Shown: positions 6,050-13,224 of the stretch, piece after piece
Position numbering within the stretch: position 1 is the stretch's first letter
Layout of the letters: the number at the start of each line of letters is the position of its first letter
Assembly: GCA_015233285.1 (NCBI GenBank)
Contig: JADFYA010000022.1
Coordinates: 1 to 18,187 of the forward strand
Length of the DNA stretch: 18,187 bases
Source: Deltaproteobacteria bacterium
GTDB lineage: Bacteria; Desulfobacterota; JADFXK01
Direction of reading: 5' to 3'
Position numbers and translations under genes: made by a program
The notes under the pieces: generated by a model
What the model was told of the DNA's origin: nothing
The model's input: only the letters and a program-made list of their open reading frames with translations
Databases searched by the model: none

Positions 6050-6208
6050 ATGGAGAAACCTGGCGAAAAAAAATACACAGAAGGTGTCTTCACCATCGCC
6101 CCGGATAAAATCATCACCACGTTCAACCGGATGGCGGAAGAGATCACCGGCATTCCCCGTGCTGATCAAGAACCCTTCCTGAGACGACAGCGGCGGCAGA
6201 ATAGGTGA
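6050..6208 (+). pseudogene. Fragment of a PAS-domain regulator
   Basis: A 52-codon frame reads EGVFTIAPDKIITTFN, then RMAEEITGIPRADQ. This matches the opening strand and helix of the PAS domain found in sigma54-type activators and sensor kinases (typically EGVFTxDxxxxITxFNxAAExITG). After that the sequence turns into basic FLRRQRRQNR and stops, so nothing beyond the first part of one PAS domain remains. No ribosome site precedes the ATG. It is best read as a remnant of a larger regulator. Confidence 0.5.
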
Positions 6209-6312
6209 ATTTTCCTTCTTTTATTTGGCCTGCCTCTGACTGCCGGAGGCAAGAAAAGCTGTTGTGTGATAATACATATTATGTCATAATAAAGAAAAAA
6301 AGGAGGTGAATT

Positions 6313-6777
6313 ATGTCAGTGACTACCGCTAATGCAGTGGCCGATTACATTTTATGCCATCCGGACAGGCCAAATGATCTATCGAACCTAAAAATGCAGA
6401 AGCTTGTTTATTATGCTCAAGCCTGGTTTTTGGCTCTTTATGATGAGCCGTTGTTCGATGATCGTTTTGAGGCTTGGATACATGGGCCGGTGCAACCTGA
6501 ATTGTATCAGCGGTTCAAGAAGTATAAGGGGGGAGCGATTGCCGAGACGCCGGATTGTCCTGTTTTCCCAGATGAGTCGGTCTATGAGCATCTTGATGAA
6601 TTGATCCGTGTTTATGGCCATCTGTCGGCCTACGAATTGGAATGGAGCGTTCATTCAGAAGACCCTTGGAAGAATGCTAGGAAAGGGTTGCAGATTGATG
6701 AATCTTGCAGGAATGCCATAGACCATGAAGACATGAAGGTGTTTTATCGGAATGATGTTGCCGACCAGGAAAATTAG
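6313..6777 (+). CDS. Panacea-domain (SocA/DUF4065-type) protein, probable antitoxin
   Basis: The 154-residue protein follows a near-perfect AGGAGGTGA site. The opening TANAVADYILCH, then LSNLKMQKLVYYAQAWFLALYDEPLFDDRFEAWIHGP and VQPELYQRFKKYKG, is the classic Panacea/DUF4065 pattern (helix, LxxLKLQKLLYYAQ, EAWxxGPVxPxVY). This domain is known as a versatile antitoxin that neutralises unrelated toxins encoded next door, and as the SocA proteolytic adaptor. A second ORF begins 2 nt after its stop, the usual bicistronic arrangement. Base composition is visibly more AT-rich than in the flanking radical-SAM and trp genes, consistent with separate acquisition. Confidence 0.85.
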   Translation: MSVTTANAVADYILCHPDRPNDLSNLKMQKLVYYAQAWFLALYDEPLFDDRFEAWIHGPVQPELYQRFKKYKGGAIAETPDCPVFPDESVYEHLDELIRVYGHLSAYELEWSVHSEDPWKNARKGLQIDESCRNAIDHEDMKVFYRNDVADQEN

Positions 6778-6779
6778 CC

Positions 6780-7184
6780 ATGGCCAAGAAGAAGGCTCTC
6801 AATAAACGAATGGAGCTAAAGAAGCGAAGTGGCCCACCCGGCCTCTCATTCTCTTTTAAGTATCTTGATCTGCAACGAAAAGGCGAAGATTTCTCTTTGT
6901 CTAATGCTCAGCCTAACTACTTTGAGGTATTGTTGGCCCGGTTAAGAGACATGAGCGGAATTTCCGTAGGTGAGTTTATGTCTGGCCGTTCAATGCGGTC
7001 TCACCCAATCGACTGGTTATCGACGACACGGCCTGACGGATTTAATTTGAATGATGATCTAAAAGAATTTGGGGCATGGCAATTTCAGGTAACGGGCAAT
7101 GCTCACGGCCGGGTACATGGTCTTTTGATTGACAATGTGTTTTTCGTCGTTTGGTTAGACCCGGATCATAGGCTATACAAGTGA
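6780..7184 (+). CDS. Partner of the Panacea antitoxin, candidate toxin of unrecognised fold
   Basis: The 134-residue basic protein starts 2 nt after the Panacea gene, so it is co-transcribed and probably translationally coupled. It begins with a Lys/Arg-rich stretch (MAKKKALNKRMELKKRSG), then a helical middle (NYFEVLLARLRDMSG) and ends with an HGLLIDNVFFVVWLDPDHRLY segment that looks like a beta-hairpin closing on a His/Asp pair. I do not recognise a catalytic signature with certainty. Position and size fit the toxin half of a Panacea toxin-antitoxin pair. The function is inference from context. Confidence 0.6.
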   Translation: MAKKKALNKRMELKKRSGPPGLSFSFKYLDLQRKGEDFSLSNAQPNYFEVLLARLRDMSGISVGEFMSGRSMRSHPIDWLSTTRPDGFNLNDDLKEFGAWQFQVTGNAHGRVHGLLIDNVFFVVWLDPDHRLYK

Positions 7185-7321
7185 TCGGTGGAGCCACCCC
7201 TACCTCTGGCCGGGGATGATCCCGGTCTCTTCCTGTTTATCGGGCACGCAATATATTGAAGAGTTTACTTCGTGATCAGTTGAACCACTTTGTCTTGCTG
7301 CGGCTTCAACAACCCGGCGCT

Positions 7322-7348
7322 GCTCCGGGCTAACCTGGTGCGCTCCTT
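7322..7348 (+). repeat. About 30-nt repeat, copy B
   Basis: This is the second copy of the GCTCCG / GGCTAACCTGGT / GCTCCTT element found at 5882-5911. It lies in the 288-nt gap between the Panacea pair and the sugar transferase gene, where I see no convincing gene. On the minus strand both copies read KExTRLA in one frame, so a shared decayed coding origin is possible. Confidence 0.35.
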
Positions 7349-7472
7349 GTGAACTATATTTAGAAGGATTGAGGCCACGGCCCTGGTGTAGGACAACTTA
7401 GCCAAATAATTCGGCAACCCCGACCTGGGGACATGGCCGCCAAGATGACAGACGATAACCGATGGAGATATT

Positions 7473-8144
7473 ATGCTGAGAAAGAGAGCCACGGCCCCGT
7501 TTGACTTTCCTGATGATGACGTTCTCGTGGCCAAGCCGCGCAGCGGCATGGGATACTATATCTTGTTTAAGCGGATGATCGACCTGTTACTGGCGGCCAT
7601 ATTATTGCTTCTCCTGTGGCCCCTATTCGGGCTCATTGGGCTGGCCATAAAGCTCGATTCCGCCGGCCCGGTTTTCTTTGCCCATGAACGGGTGGGAAAA
7701 AACGGCCGGTTATTTAGGATGTACAAATTCCGGTCTATGCACCTCACGGCCGACCCTTACGCCGTCAGTCCCCTTAATCAGGAGGACCCCCGGATCACGG
7801 GTGTGGGCAAATTCATCAGAAGACTTTGTTTAGATGAATTACCCCAACTCTTCAATGTCTTAAAGGGTGACATGGCCATTGTCGGGCCGCGGCCGGAGAT
7901 GCCGTTCATTGTGGCCGAATATAATAACATCCATATGGAAAGGCTTAGGGTCTTACCGGGGATGACCGGATTATGGCAAATACATGGAGACCGTAGCCAG
8001 GCCATCCATGAAGATATCGGTTATGACCTGGATTATATCAAAAGAATGTCTTTATTCCTCGACGCGACCATCCTCGTAAAAACAATGCTGTTTGTACTAA
8101 CGACAATTAAACCTGAAAAAAAGGAACCGACTCACCCCGATTGA
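7473..8144 (+). CDS. Polyprenyl-phosphate sugar-phosphate transferase (bacterial sugar transferase family)
   Basis: The 223-residue protein has a short cytoplasmic N-terminus, one hydrophobic segment at about 33-58 (RMIDLLLAAILLLLLWPLFG) and the bacterial sugar transferase catalytic domain. Visible motifs are SAGPVFFAHERVGKNGRLFRMYKFRSM, CLDELPQLFNVLKGDMAIVGPRPEMP and LPGMTGLWQIHGD. The Asp-Glu of LDELPQ and the KFRSM and GPRP segments are the family's catalytic elements. Members load a sugar phosphate from a nucleotide sugar onto undecaprenyl phosphate to begin glycan or exopolysaccharide synthesis at the inner membrane. It lacks the extra N-terminal membrane helices of WbaP-type enzymes. 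TGGAG lies 4 nt before the ATG. It sits between the candidate peptide gene and the PqqD/radical-SAM genes; whether it belongs to that system is unknown. Confidence 0.85.
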   Translation: MLRKRATAPFDFPDDDVLVAKPRSGMGYYILFKRMIDLLLAAILLLLLWPLFGLIGLAIKLDSAGPVFFAHERVGKNGRLFRMYKFRSMHLTADPYAVSPLNQEDPRITGVGKFIRRLCLDELPQLFNVLKGDMAIVGPRPEMPFIVAEYNNIHMERLRVLPGMTGLWQIHGDRSQAIHEDIGYDLDYIKRMSLFLDATILVKTMLFVLTTIKPEKKEPTHPD

Positions 8145-8153
8145 GGCCGTTCC
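8123..8153 (+). terminator. Probable intrinsic terminator overlapping the sugar transferase stop
   Basis: GGAAC-C-G-A-CTCA pairs with TGAG-G-C-C-GTTCC (two mismatches) around a CCCCGAT loop and is followed by CATTTATTCTTCTATATTT. The T run is interrupted, so termination may be partial. It would separate the sugar transferase from the PqqD-like gene. Confidence 0.4.
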
Positions 8154-8168
8154 CATTTATTCTTCTAT

Positions 8169-8185
8169 ATTTCAACAGTTGAAAT
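8169..8185. promoter_or_regulatory. 17-nt perfect palindrome, candidate operator before the PqqD-like gene
   Basis: ATTTCAACAGTTGAAAT is perfectly symmetric about its central A. It sits 43 nt before the PqqD-like start, between the probable terminator and a strong AGGAGGAG ribosome site. It overlaps a weak TTGAAA -35 candidate. The half-site GTTGAAAT also forms the core of the inverted repeat at 5989-6046. A repressor site is possible, but no regulator gene is adjacent. Confidence 0.35.
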
Positions 8186-8227
8186 TAAGTAAATCAAAAT
8201 AAACAAGTTGTATTAGGAGGAGTTCCC

Positions 8228-8509
8228 ATGACCGACGTTATCACCACCCCCCGGCCCAAACCTATGATCGTTTTGCGCGAAGAATTTGACGACTGGGCGT
8301 TGCTGTTCAATCCGGACACCGGTAAGGCCGTGGGTCTGCCCCCGACCGGTGTGACCATCTGGAAATCCCTCACCACAGGCCAAGATTACGCCGGGGTGGC
8401 GGCCGCCGTCTCAGCGGAGTATGAACCACTGCCTGAAGATTTGGACAAAGACATCAGCGCTTTTTTTGAAGACCTGGTTCGGCTGGGATACGCCGAATAT
8501 ACGGCCTAA
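8228..8509 (+). CDS. scmD: PqqD-like peptide recognition protein (ScmD-like)
   Basis: The 93-residue protein has the PqqD fold pattern: an opening strand (PMIVLREEFDDWALLFNPDTGKAVGLPPTG), a helix (VTIWKSLTTG), a winged-helix middle and a C-terminal helix (DISAFFEDLVRLGYAEYT). PqqD-like proteins bind the leader of a ribosomal peptide and present it to a radical SAM enzyme. It has an AGGAGGAG site 5 nt before the ATG and is followed after 11 nt by the first radical SAM gene. The combination with two SPASM enzymes matches the SynChlorMet cassette, in which this component is called ScmD. I rely on remembered family features, not a database hit. The likely bound peptide is the Cys-rich product encoded at 5335-5772. 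Confidence 0.8.
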   Translation: MTDVITTPRPKPMIVLREEFDDWALLFNPDTGKAVGLPPTGVTIWKSLTTGQDYAGVAAAVSAEYEPLPEDLDKDISAFFEDLVRLGYAEYTA

Positions 8510-8520
8510 GGAGCCATTAA

Positions 8521-9627
8521 ATGGCAGAAAACCGCCGACTAATGAAGACGCCCAAAAGCGTCGACATTGACATTACCTCCCGGTGCAACCTCCGCTGCAA
8601 ATACTGCTACCATCGGACCAGCCCGGCCGATACCGGGAATGAACTGCCCACCGCTGACTGGCTGGAATTTTTCCGGGAGCTGGCCGAATGCGCGGTCATG
8701 GACGTGACCATCGGCGGCGGGGAACCGTTCATCAGAAACGATCTGCCCGAGCTGGTCGACGGCATCGTGGCCAACCGGATGCGATTCTCCATCCTGTCCA
8801 ACGGCGGGTTGATCAAACCTGAGGTGGCCAAACATCTGGCCGCGACCGGCCGGTGCAACTACGTCCAGATCTCGGTGGATGGGTCTCGTCCGGAGGTCCA
8901 TGACCGGTTTCGCGGAGCAGGTGCATTTGAAGGAGCCATGCGCGGCCTCCGCATACTGCAAGAAGCCGGGGTCCATGTCACCTCCCGGGTGACCATCCAT
9001 AAGTACAACATCGCCGACCTGGAAAATATAGCCCACTTGCTGCTGGACCAAACCGGGATGGGCTCCTTCTCCACCAACAGCGCCAGTTTTCAAGGCCTGG
9101 CCAGGACCAATGACGATGTCTTGTTGTCTCCGTCCGAGCAATGTGACGCCATGATCAAGATTTTGGACCTGGCCAACCGCTACCGGGGCCGGATCACCTC
9201 CGCCGCCGGTCCGCTTTCCCTGGCCAAAGGCTACCAGGAGATGGAACAGGCCAGGCTGGCCGGACGGGGCATTCCCGGCCGCGGCTTTCTCACCGGGTGC
9301 GGGTGCATGTGGTCGAAACTGGCCGTCAGACCGGACGGGACCTATGTCCCCTGCGGGATGCTGTCCCACATCGCTCTGGGCCGGATCAATCAGGACCGGC
9401 TGATAGATATCTGGCAAAATCATCCCGACTTCCTCCAGCTCCGGGAACGGTACAAAATTCCGCTGTCCAATTTTCCGGAATGTGCTGACTGCGCCTACCA
9501 AATGACCTGCACCGGCAACTGCCCAGCCGGCGGATACGCCCGGACCGGGGAGGTTTACGCCCCTAATTCGGATGATTGCTTGAAACGGTTCTTAGCCGAC
9601 GGAGGCCGGTTCGTCGCGGTTCCTTAG
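8521..9627 (+). CDS. scmE: Radical SAM/SPASM peptide-modifying enzyme (ScmE-like)
   Basis: The 368-residue enzyme has the radical SAM cluster motif CNLRCKYC (Cys22, Cys26, Cys29) and GGGEP at 65-69 for SAM binding. The C-terminal SPASM domain has Cys260/262, then PDGTYVPC (Cys278), then CX2CX5CX3C at 321, 324, 330 and 334, and a last Cys at 353. That ligand set suits two auxiliary [4Fe-4S] clusters. Such enzymes cleave SAM to a 5'-deoxyadenosyl radical and alter a peptide backbone or side chain, often making thioether or C-C links. Segments such as MKTPKSVDIDITSRCN, ECAVMDVT and RMRFSILSNG match my memory of the ScmE subgroup. It starts 11 nt after the PqqD-like gene, with AAGGAG upstream, so the two are almost certainly co-expressed. 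Confidence 0.88.
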   Translation: MAENRRLMKTPKSVDIDITSRCNLRCKYCYHRTSPADTGNELPTADWLEFFRELAECAVMDVTIGGGEPFIRNDLPELVDGIVANRMRFSILSNGGLIKPEVAKHLAATGRCNYVQISVDGSRPEVHDRFRGAGAFEGAMRGLRILQEAGVHVTSRVTIHKYNIADLENIAHLLLDQTGMGSFSTNSASFQGLARTNDDVLLSPSEQCDAMIKILDLANRYRGRITSAAGPLSLAKGYQEMEQARLAGRGIPGRGFLTGCGCMWSKLAVRPDGTYVPCGMLSHIALGRINQDRLIDIWQNHPDFLQLRERYKIPLSNFPECADCAYQMTCTGNCPAGGYARTGEVYAPNSDDCLKRFLADGGRFVAVP

Positions 9628-9790
9628 CGTGTTACGTGTTGCGAGTTGAAAACCACCACCCTTGGTCGACACCTTAAAATAATGGCGATACCAAACAAGC
9701 CTCAAGCGGCCTATCAGGCCAACCGGGCGCGAAGTCTGGGTTTGGAGACAGCGGATTATTTCTTATCGATTGAAAGGACGTATTTAACTG
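9628..9790 (+). other. 163-nt spacer between the two radical SAM genes
   Basis: No gene is visible. The first 20 nt (GTGTTACGTGTTGCGAGTTG-like) belong to the same GGGTTGCGTG low-complexity family seen as a tandem array at 10946-11008. A weak AAAGGA ribosome site lies 13 nt before the downstream ATG. Confidence 0.5.
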
Positions 9791-10945
9791 ATGACATGCA
9801 CTGCACCTGACCTGACCGATGAAAACCGGACCCTACCGGAAGCGACCGAACCGCAGCCCCAAGTGCGGTCCTTTCCTCTGGGGACTTTGTATTTTTACCT
9901 GACCGGGGACTGCAACATGGCCTGCCGCCACTGCTGGATCGCCCCAACGTTTCAGAAGACCGACCGGTCCGAAAAAGCGTTGCCCCTGGACTTGTTCAAA
10001 AAAATTATCACCGAGGCCAAAGAAATCGGTTTGACCAGTGTCAAACTGACCGGGGGAGAGCCTTTTATTCATCCCGACATCATCAGCATCCTCAGGTTTG
10101 TCCGGAACTCGGGACTGAACCTGAATGTCGAATGTAACGGCACCGCGGTTACGCCCCATATCGCCGACCTGGTTATTTCCTGTAAAAAACCCTCCATTGC
10201 CGTGAGCATCGACGGATCAAGGACCAGCCACGAATGGATGCGGGCCGTGACCGGCTCCTTTGACCGGGCCTCCCAGGGCGTCCGGTTTCTGGTCGAGGCC
10301 GGTATCCGGCCCCAGGTGATCATGTCCGTGGCCGAACAAAACAAACACGAGATCGCCGAACTGGCCAGGTACGCTAAAGACCTGGGCGCGGGTTCGGTCA
10401 AATACAATTTCGTCACCCCCACCGCCAGAGGCGAGGCCATGGCCAAGGAAGGCGGGACCGTCTCGGTGGCGGAGCAGATTAAGCTCTCCAACTGGATTCA
10501 GAACGACCTCAAGAACGAAATCGGCATCCCCCTGATGACCAACCTGCCGTTTGCTTTCCGGTCTCTGTCGTCCATGTTCGGGCCTCAAGGGAACTGCGGC
10601 CGGTGCGGTATCTTCAGCATTCTTGGAGTGCTCCACGACGGGACGTACGCCCTGTGCGGCATCGGGACCAGCGTTTCGGATCTTTGTTTCGGCAACGCCC
10701 GGACCGATCAGATCAAAGACATTTGGGAAAAAGCCCCGGCCCTCAATGAAATCCGAAATCATCTGCCCAAGGAATTAAAAGGTATCTGCTCCCGGTGTCT
10801 GGTCCGGAACGTCTGCCTGGGCCATTGCGTGGCCAACAACTATTATGTAGAGCAGGACCTGCTGGCCGGCCACAAATTCTGTCAGGACGCCGTAGACGCC
10901 GGGGAGTTTCCGGCCACCCGGCTGGCGGAGGGGCAGGTCAACTAA
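9791..10945 (+). CDS. scmF: Second radical SAM/SPASM peptide-modifying enzyme (ScmF-like)
   Basis: The 384-residue protein has CNMACRHC (Cys41, Cys45, Cys48) for the SAM cluster and LTGGEPF (86-92). The SPASM region has Cys269 and Cys272, HDGTYALC (Cys289), Cys299, then CX2CX5CX3C at 333, 336, 342 and 346, and Cys364. The stretches LYFYLTGDCN, CWIAP and SVKLTGGEPFIHPDI match my memory of ScmF, the second SPASM enzyme of the SynChlorMet cassette. It shares the domain plan but little sequence with the upstream enzyme, so the two probably catalyse different steps rather than being recent duplicates. The first 30 residues are a poorly conserved extension. A gap of 163 nt separates it from the first enzyme in the same orientation. 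Confidence 0.87.
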   Translation: MTCTAPDLTDENRTLPEATEPQPQVRSFPLGTLYFYLTGDCNMACRHCWIAPTFQKTDRSEKALPLDLFKKIITEAKEIGLTSVKLTGGEPFIHPDIISILRFVRNSGLNLNVECNGTAVTPHIADLVISCKKPSIAVSIDGSRTSHEWMRAVTGSFDRASQGVRFLVEAGIRPQVIMSVAEQNKHEIAELARYAKDLGAGSVKYNFVTPTARGEAMAKEGGTVSVAEQIKLSNWIQNDLKNEIGIPLMTNLPFAFRSLSSMFGPQGNCGRCGIFSILGVLHDGTYALCGIGTSVSDLCFGNARTDQIKDIWEKAPALNEIRNHLPKELKGICSRCLVRNVCLGHCVANNYYVEQDLLAGHKFCQDAVDAGEFPATRLAEGQVN

Positions 10946-11008
10946 CGGGTTGCGTGTTTCGGGTTGCGTGTTTCGGGTTGCGTGTTGCGGGTTGCTGGTT
11001 TCGGGTTG
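10946..11008 (+). repeat. Tandem array, 14-bp unit, 4.5 copies
   Basis: Directly after the TAA-type stop of the second radical SAM gene, CGGGTTGCGTGTTT is repeated at 10946, 10960, 10974 (last base G), 10988 (CGGGTTGCTGGTTT) and partially at 11002. Related degenerate sequence lies at 9628-9650. Arrays of this composition are recurrent low-complexity elements and often create false ORFs on the opposite strand, as here. The rest of 11009-11160 shows no gene. Confidence 0.85.
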
Positions 11009-11160
11009 ACAACCGTCACCCTGGGTAGATGGTTGCAATACGCTCGGAGTGAGTTTGAGAAGTAACCGGTCACAAGCAACCGGCCGGATGCTTTCGGAAG
11101 CGTCGAGTATAGCCGTGTCAAGTATATCGGCCTGCATGATTGGAGGGCAGTTGACCGGAA

Positions 11161-11772
11161 GTGGGCGAACTTGTGGATCAGAGGAAGTCAAAGGTAAAAA
11201 AAAGCAAGGCCAATAATCAGGAGCGGACGGCTACCCGAACCTGGCCGGAGCCTCGACCGGTGGATAACCTATTTTCAGAGCCGGTAGTTTCGGCAAAGCC
11301 GACCAACCTGATCAAGATCAGAAGGGCTAAAAGGTCAGATGCTTCCTTCGTGGCAGACCTGGCAGGGAAAGTCCTTTCCGAATACGGCCTTTATGATAAA
11401 TGTCTGCCCGACTGGCTTTTTCTAGACGGGATCATCTCCTTGATCGCCGAAAAAAGAAGGCGGCCTGTCGGGATGGCCATCATTCACCTGCCGGACAAAA
11501 CGGACAACCCCGGTCTGGGGTTTATACTCTATATCCTGGCCATGGCCGTTTCACCCACTTTTCAACGACGCGGGGTCGGTCAGGCCCTGATGCGGTGGAT
11601 TATCAACTACGCCGTCAAAAACAAATTCGAATATATCGTCCTCCATACCGCCGTTGCCAACCACCAGGCCATTAACTTTTATAAAAAATACAACTTCGCG
11701 GTGACCAGGCTGGTTCGGCATTATTACCCCTCCGGTCAGGATGCCTTTACTATGTTTCTGACTTTGGATTGA
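11161..11772 (+). CDS. GNAT-family N-acetyltransferase
   Basis: The 203-residue frame begins at a GTG with GGAGG 14 nt upstream, so the start is uncertain. The first 50 residues are charged and low-complexity, and the acetyltransferase domain begins at about IKIRRAKRSDASFVADL. Motif A is clear: ILAMAVSPTFQRRGVGQALMRW, with the acetyl-CoA pyrophosphate loop QRRGVG. The RimI-like C-terminal segment LHTAVANHQAINFYKKYNF follows. GNAT enzymes transfer acetyl from acetyl-CoA to an amine, often a peptide N-terminus. It is co-oriented with the radical SAM genes but 215 nt away across a repeat array. It may act on the modified peptide, confer self-protection, or be unrelated. Confidence 0.8.
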   Translation: MGELVDQRKSKVKKSKANNQERTATRTWPEPRPVDNLFSEPVVSAKPTNLIKIRRAKRSDASFVADLAGKVLSEYGLYDKCLPDWLFLDGIISLIAEKRRRPVGMAIIHLPDKTDNPGLGFILYILAMAVSPTFQRRGVGQALMRWIINYAVKNKFEYIVLHTAVANHQAINFYKKYNFAVTRLVRHYYPSGQDAFTMFLTLD

Positions 11773-11862
11773 GCGGGTCGGGGTGGCTTGTCCGAAATAC
11801 GGGTTTCCGGCTACGGGCGGGTGGTTCCGGCCGTCAACGCCTCGCTCCGCTATTAATTGGTC

Positions 11863-12816
11863 TTACCTGGTCGATTTTTTTGGGGCCGGCCGGGGTTGGC
11901 CAGGGAGGTTCAGGGAGAACCCCTTTCTTAAGAGTAGGTCCCCATTGTCTCTAAGCACATAGAAGACAACCTTGGTCGGGGTACCCGTTGGAAGGCGGAT
12001 AAAGGCATCGGCCACCTTGTAATTCTGAACGGAGTAATAATCCCCTTTGTGGAAGTCGGTGGGCTGCCCCTGGCCCGCGCTTAAGGGAGGAAACCAGGCG
12101 CGGATATGGCCGTCACCCTTCCGGGCCTGGACCAAGACGAACAAACGACCGGTCAGCTTTTCCTTGTGATGAGTATTGACCAGGGTGTAGGTGATGGTCA
12201 GTCCGCTCTTGGGAGTATATGAGAATCGTGGAGATTTGACCATGACCAGGGGGGGCCCGGGAGGGGTTTTGGCGCCTTTGAAGTAGTCCTGTTTAGGGAT
12301 TGGCCTGGCGTGGGATTCCGTGGGGCGCGAACTGGGGCTGCGTTTCTCCGGTTTATTTTTCACACTGGGGGCCGGCGTCGGTGGGACGGGAGTGGGGGTG
12401 ACGTTGACTTGCCTGAGCCGGTCGGACGGGGAGGCCTTGGGTGTGACCAGATATTTTATTTTTGGGGTGGCCTTCGGAGTCGCTTCTGGAGTGGCCGATG
12501 GCGCGACCGAGGTAATCTGGGGTGGGGCCTCTGATGTGTCTGATGTCGCGATGGGCGTTGCCGTGGTCTCGGTGGTTGCCGTCTCTTTGGCCCAAGTCGA
12601 CCGGCGTTCCGCTGGTTTCTCATTATCCAGTTCACCGCTGGTGCGGATCATAAAAAAAATGCCCAAAAAGATGATTACCACCGCCAACACGGCGTAACGA
12701 ATGGACCTCTTTGTCCGGCGATTCTTCATATTTCTCCTGGTAGACTTTTTGATCAGAAAGGCGCCAAAGGTATAGCCGAGAAGACAAAGCGTGATGATAA
12801 TTGCGTAGCGAGACAT
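11863..12816 (-). CDS. Membrane-anchored Thr/Pro/Ala-rich protein with a C-terminal beta domain
   Basis: I do not recognise the family. From ATG 12814-12816, which has AGGAGG 7 nt upstream, the product is 317 residues. A hydrophobic segment lies at about 4-21, a basic linker (KKSTRRNMKNRRTKRS) follows, and a second hydrophobic segment lies at about 39-56. Then come about 100 residues rich in Thr, Pro, Ala and Ser, like an envelope-spanning linker, and a C-terminal domain of about 130 residues with beta-strand patterns (SGLTITYTLVNTH, RLFVLVQARKG, PTKVVFYVLRDNG). The ATG two codons earlier is too close to the ribosome site. A second start at 12721-12723, with AGGAG 4-5 nt upstream, would make a one-helix form. 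It converges on the GNAT gene. Confidence 0.65.
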   Translation of the reverse strand: MSRYAIIITLCLLGYTFGAFLIKKSTRRNMKNRRTKRSIRYAVLAVVIIFLGIFFMIRTSGELDNEKPAERRSTWAKETATTETTATPIATSDTSEAPPQITSVAPSATPEATPKATPKIKYLVTPKASPSDRLRQVNVTPTPVPPTPAPSVKNKPEKRSPSSRPTESHARPIPKQDYFKGAKTPPGPPLVMVKSPRFSYTPKSGLTITYTLVNTHHKEKLTGRLFVLVQARKGDGHIRAWFPPLSAGQGQPTDFHKGDYYSVQNYKVADAFIRLPTGTPTKVVFYVLRDNGDLLLRKGFSLNLPGQPRPAPKKSTR

Positions 12817-13189
12817 CCACATTCCTCCTGCCCTGAGTCATCTCCCCAGATATCTTAGAAGCCAGGTTAGATTATTAATTATGGCAATATATTAACCGGT
12901 TACTGGTTGTTCGTCGTTTGTTGCAGGTTGTTTTCCAATCTCATTGACTTAAGGGGCAGGGTAATCGGATCTGATTTTAAGACGATTAGCTCCCATTATT
13001 GGATTCTTATATCTATGTGCTAAATTTGTCAAGCCAAAATGGCCTTGACCAGGCAGCTCAATGAATTTGGAAAAACGAAGATGACCCAGGGATGAAATGA
13101 TAATACAAAATAAAAGGAATACCAGCCCTACCGGGTCGAATCATTAAATAAGCCTGGGTCGCCAGGGGCCGGCCGGCAATAATTTTTGG
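12817..13189. other. Non-coding gap upstream of the structured leader
   Basis: This AT-rich stretch has no supportable gene on either strand. It contains another degenerate TACTGGTTGTTCGTCG-type low-complexity piece at 12900-12935. It also contains a small hairpin, GTCAAGCC-AAAAT-GG(C)CTTGAC, at 13027-13048 that lacks a U tract. I could not identify a convincing promoter for the minus-strand membrane protein gene. Confidence 0.5.
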
Positions 13190-13218
13190 TTGACGATTTT
13201 GGAACGGCGTGCTATGTA
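13190..13218 (+). promoter_or_regulatory. Promoter of the structured leader / small Cys protein
   Basis: TTGACG (13190-13195) and TATGTA (13213-13218) are 17 nt apart, and TG-C just before the second box gives an extended -10. The -35 is 5/6 and the -10 only 3/6 of consensus. Transcription would start near 13225, leaving a leader of about 230 nt before the small ORF. Confidence 0.5.
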
Positions 13219-13224
13219 GTAGCC

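Noticed and set aside
7265..7549. 94-codon minus-strand ORF across the start of the sugar transferase
   Set aside because: There is no ribosome site or recognisable family, and it overlaps a well-supported gene on the other strand.
8539..9501. 320-codon minus-strand ORF
   Set aside because: It is the antisense shadow of the first radical SAM gene, which carries all the motifs.
10946..11008. CRISPR array
   Set aside because: The repeats are contiguous 14-mers without spacers, and no cas gene is present.
10775..11191. 138-codon minus-strand ORF with NPQHATRNTQPETRNP
   Set aside because: This is the translation of the CGGGTTGCGTG repeat array and overlaps the radical SAM gene; it is a known type of low-complexity false ORF.
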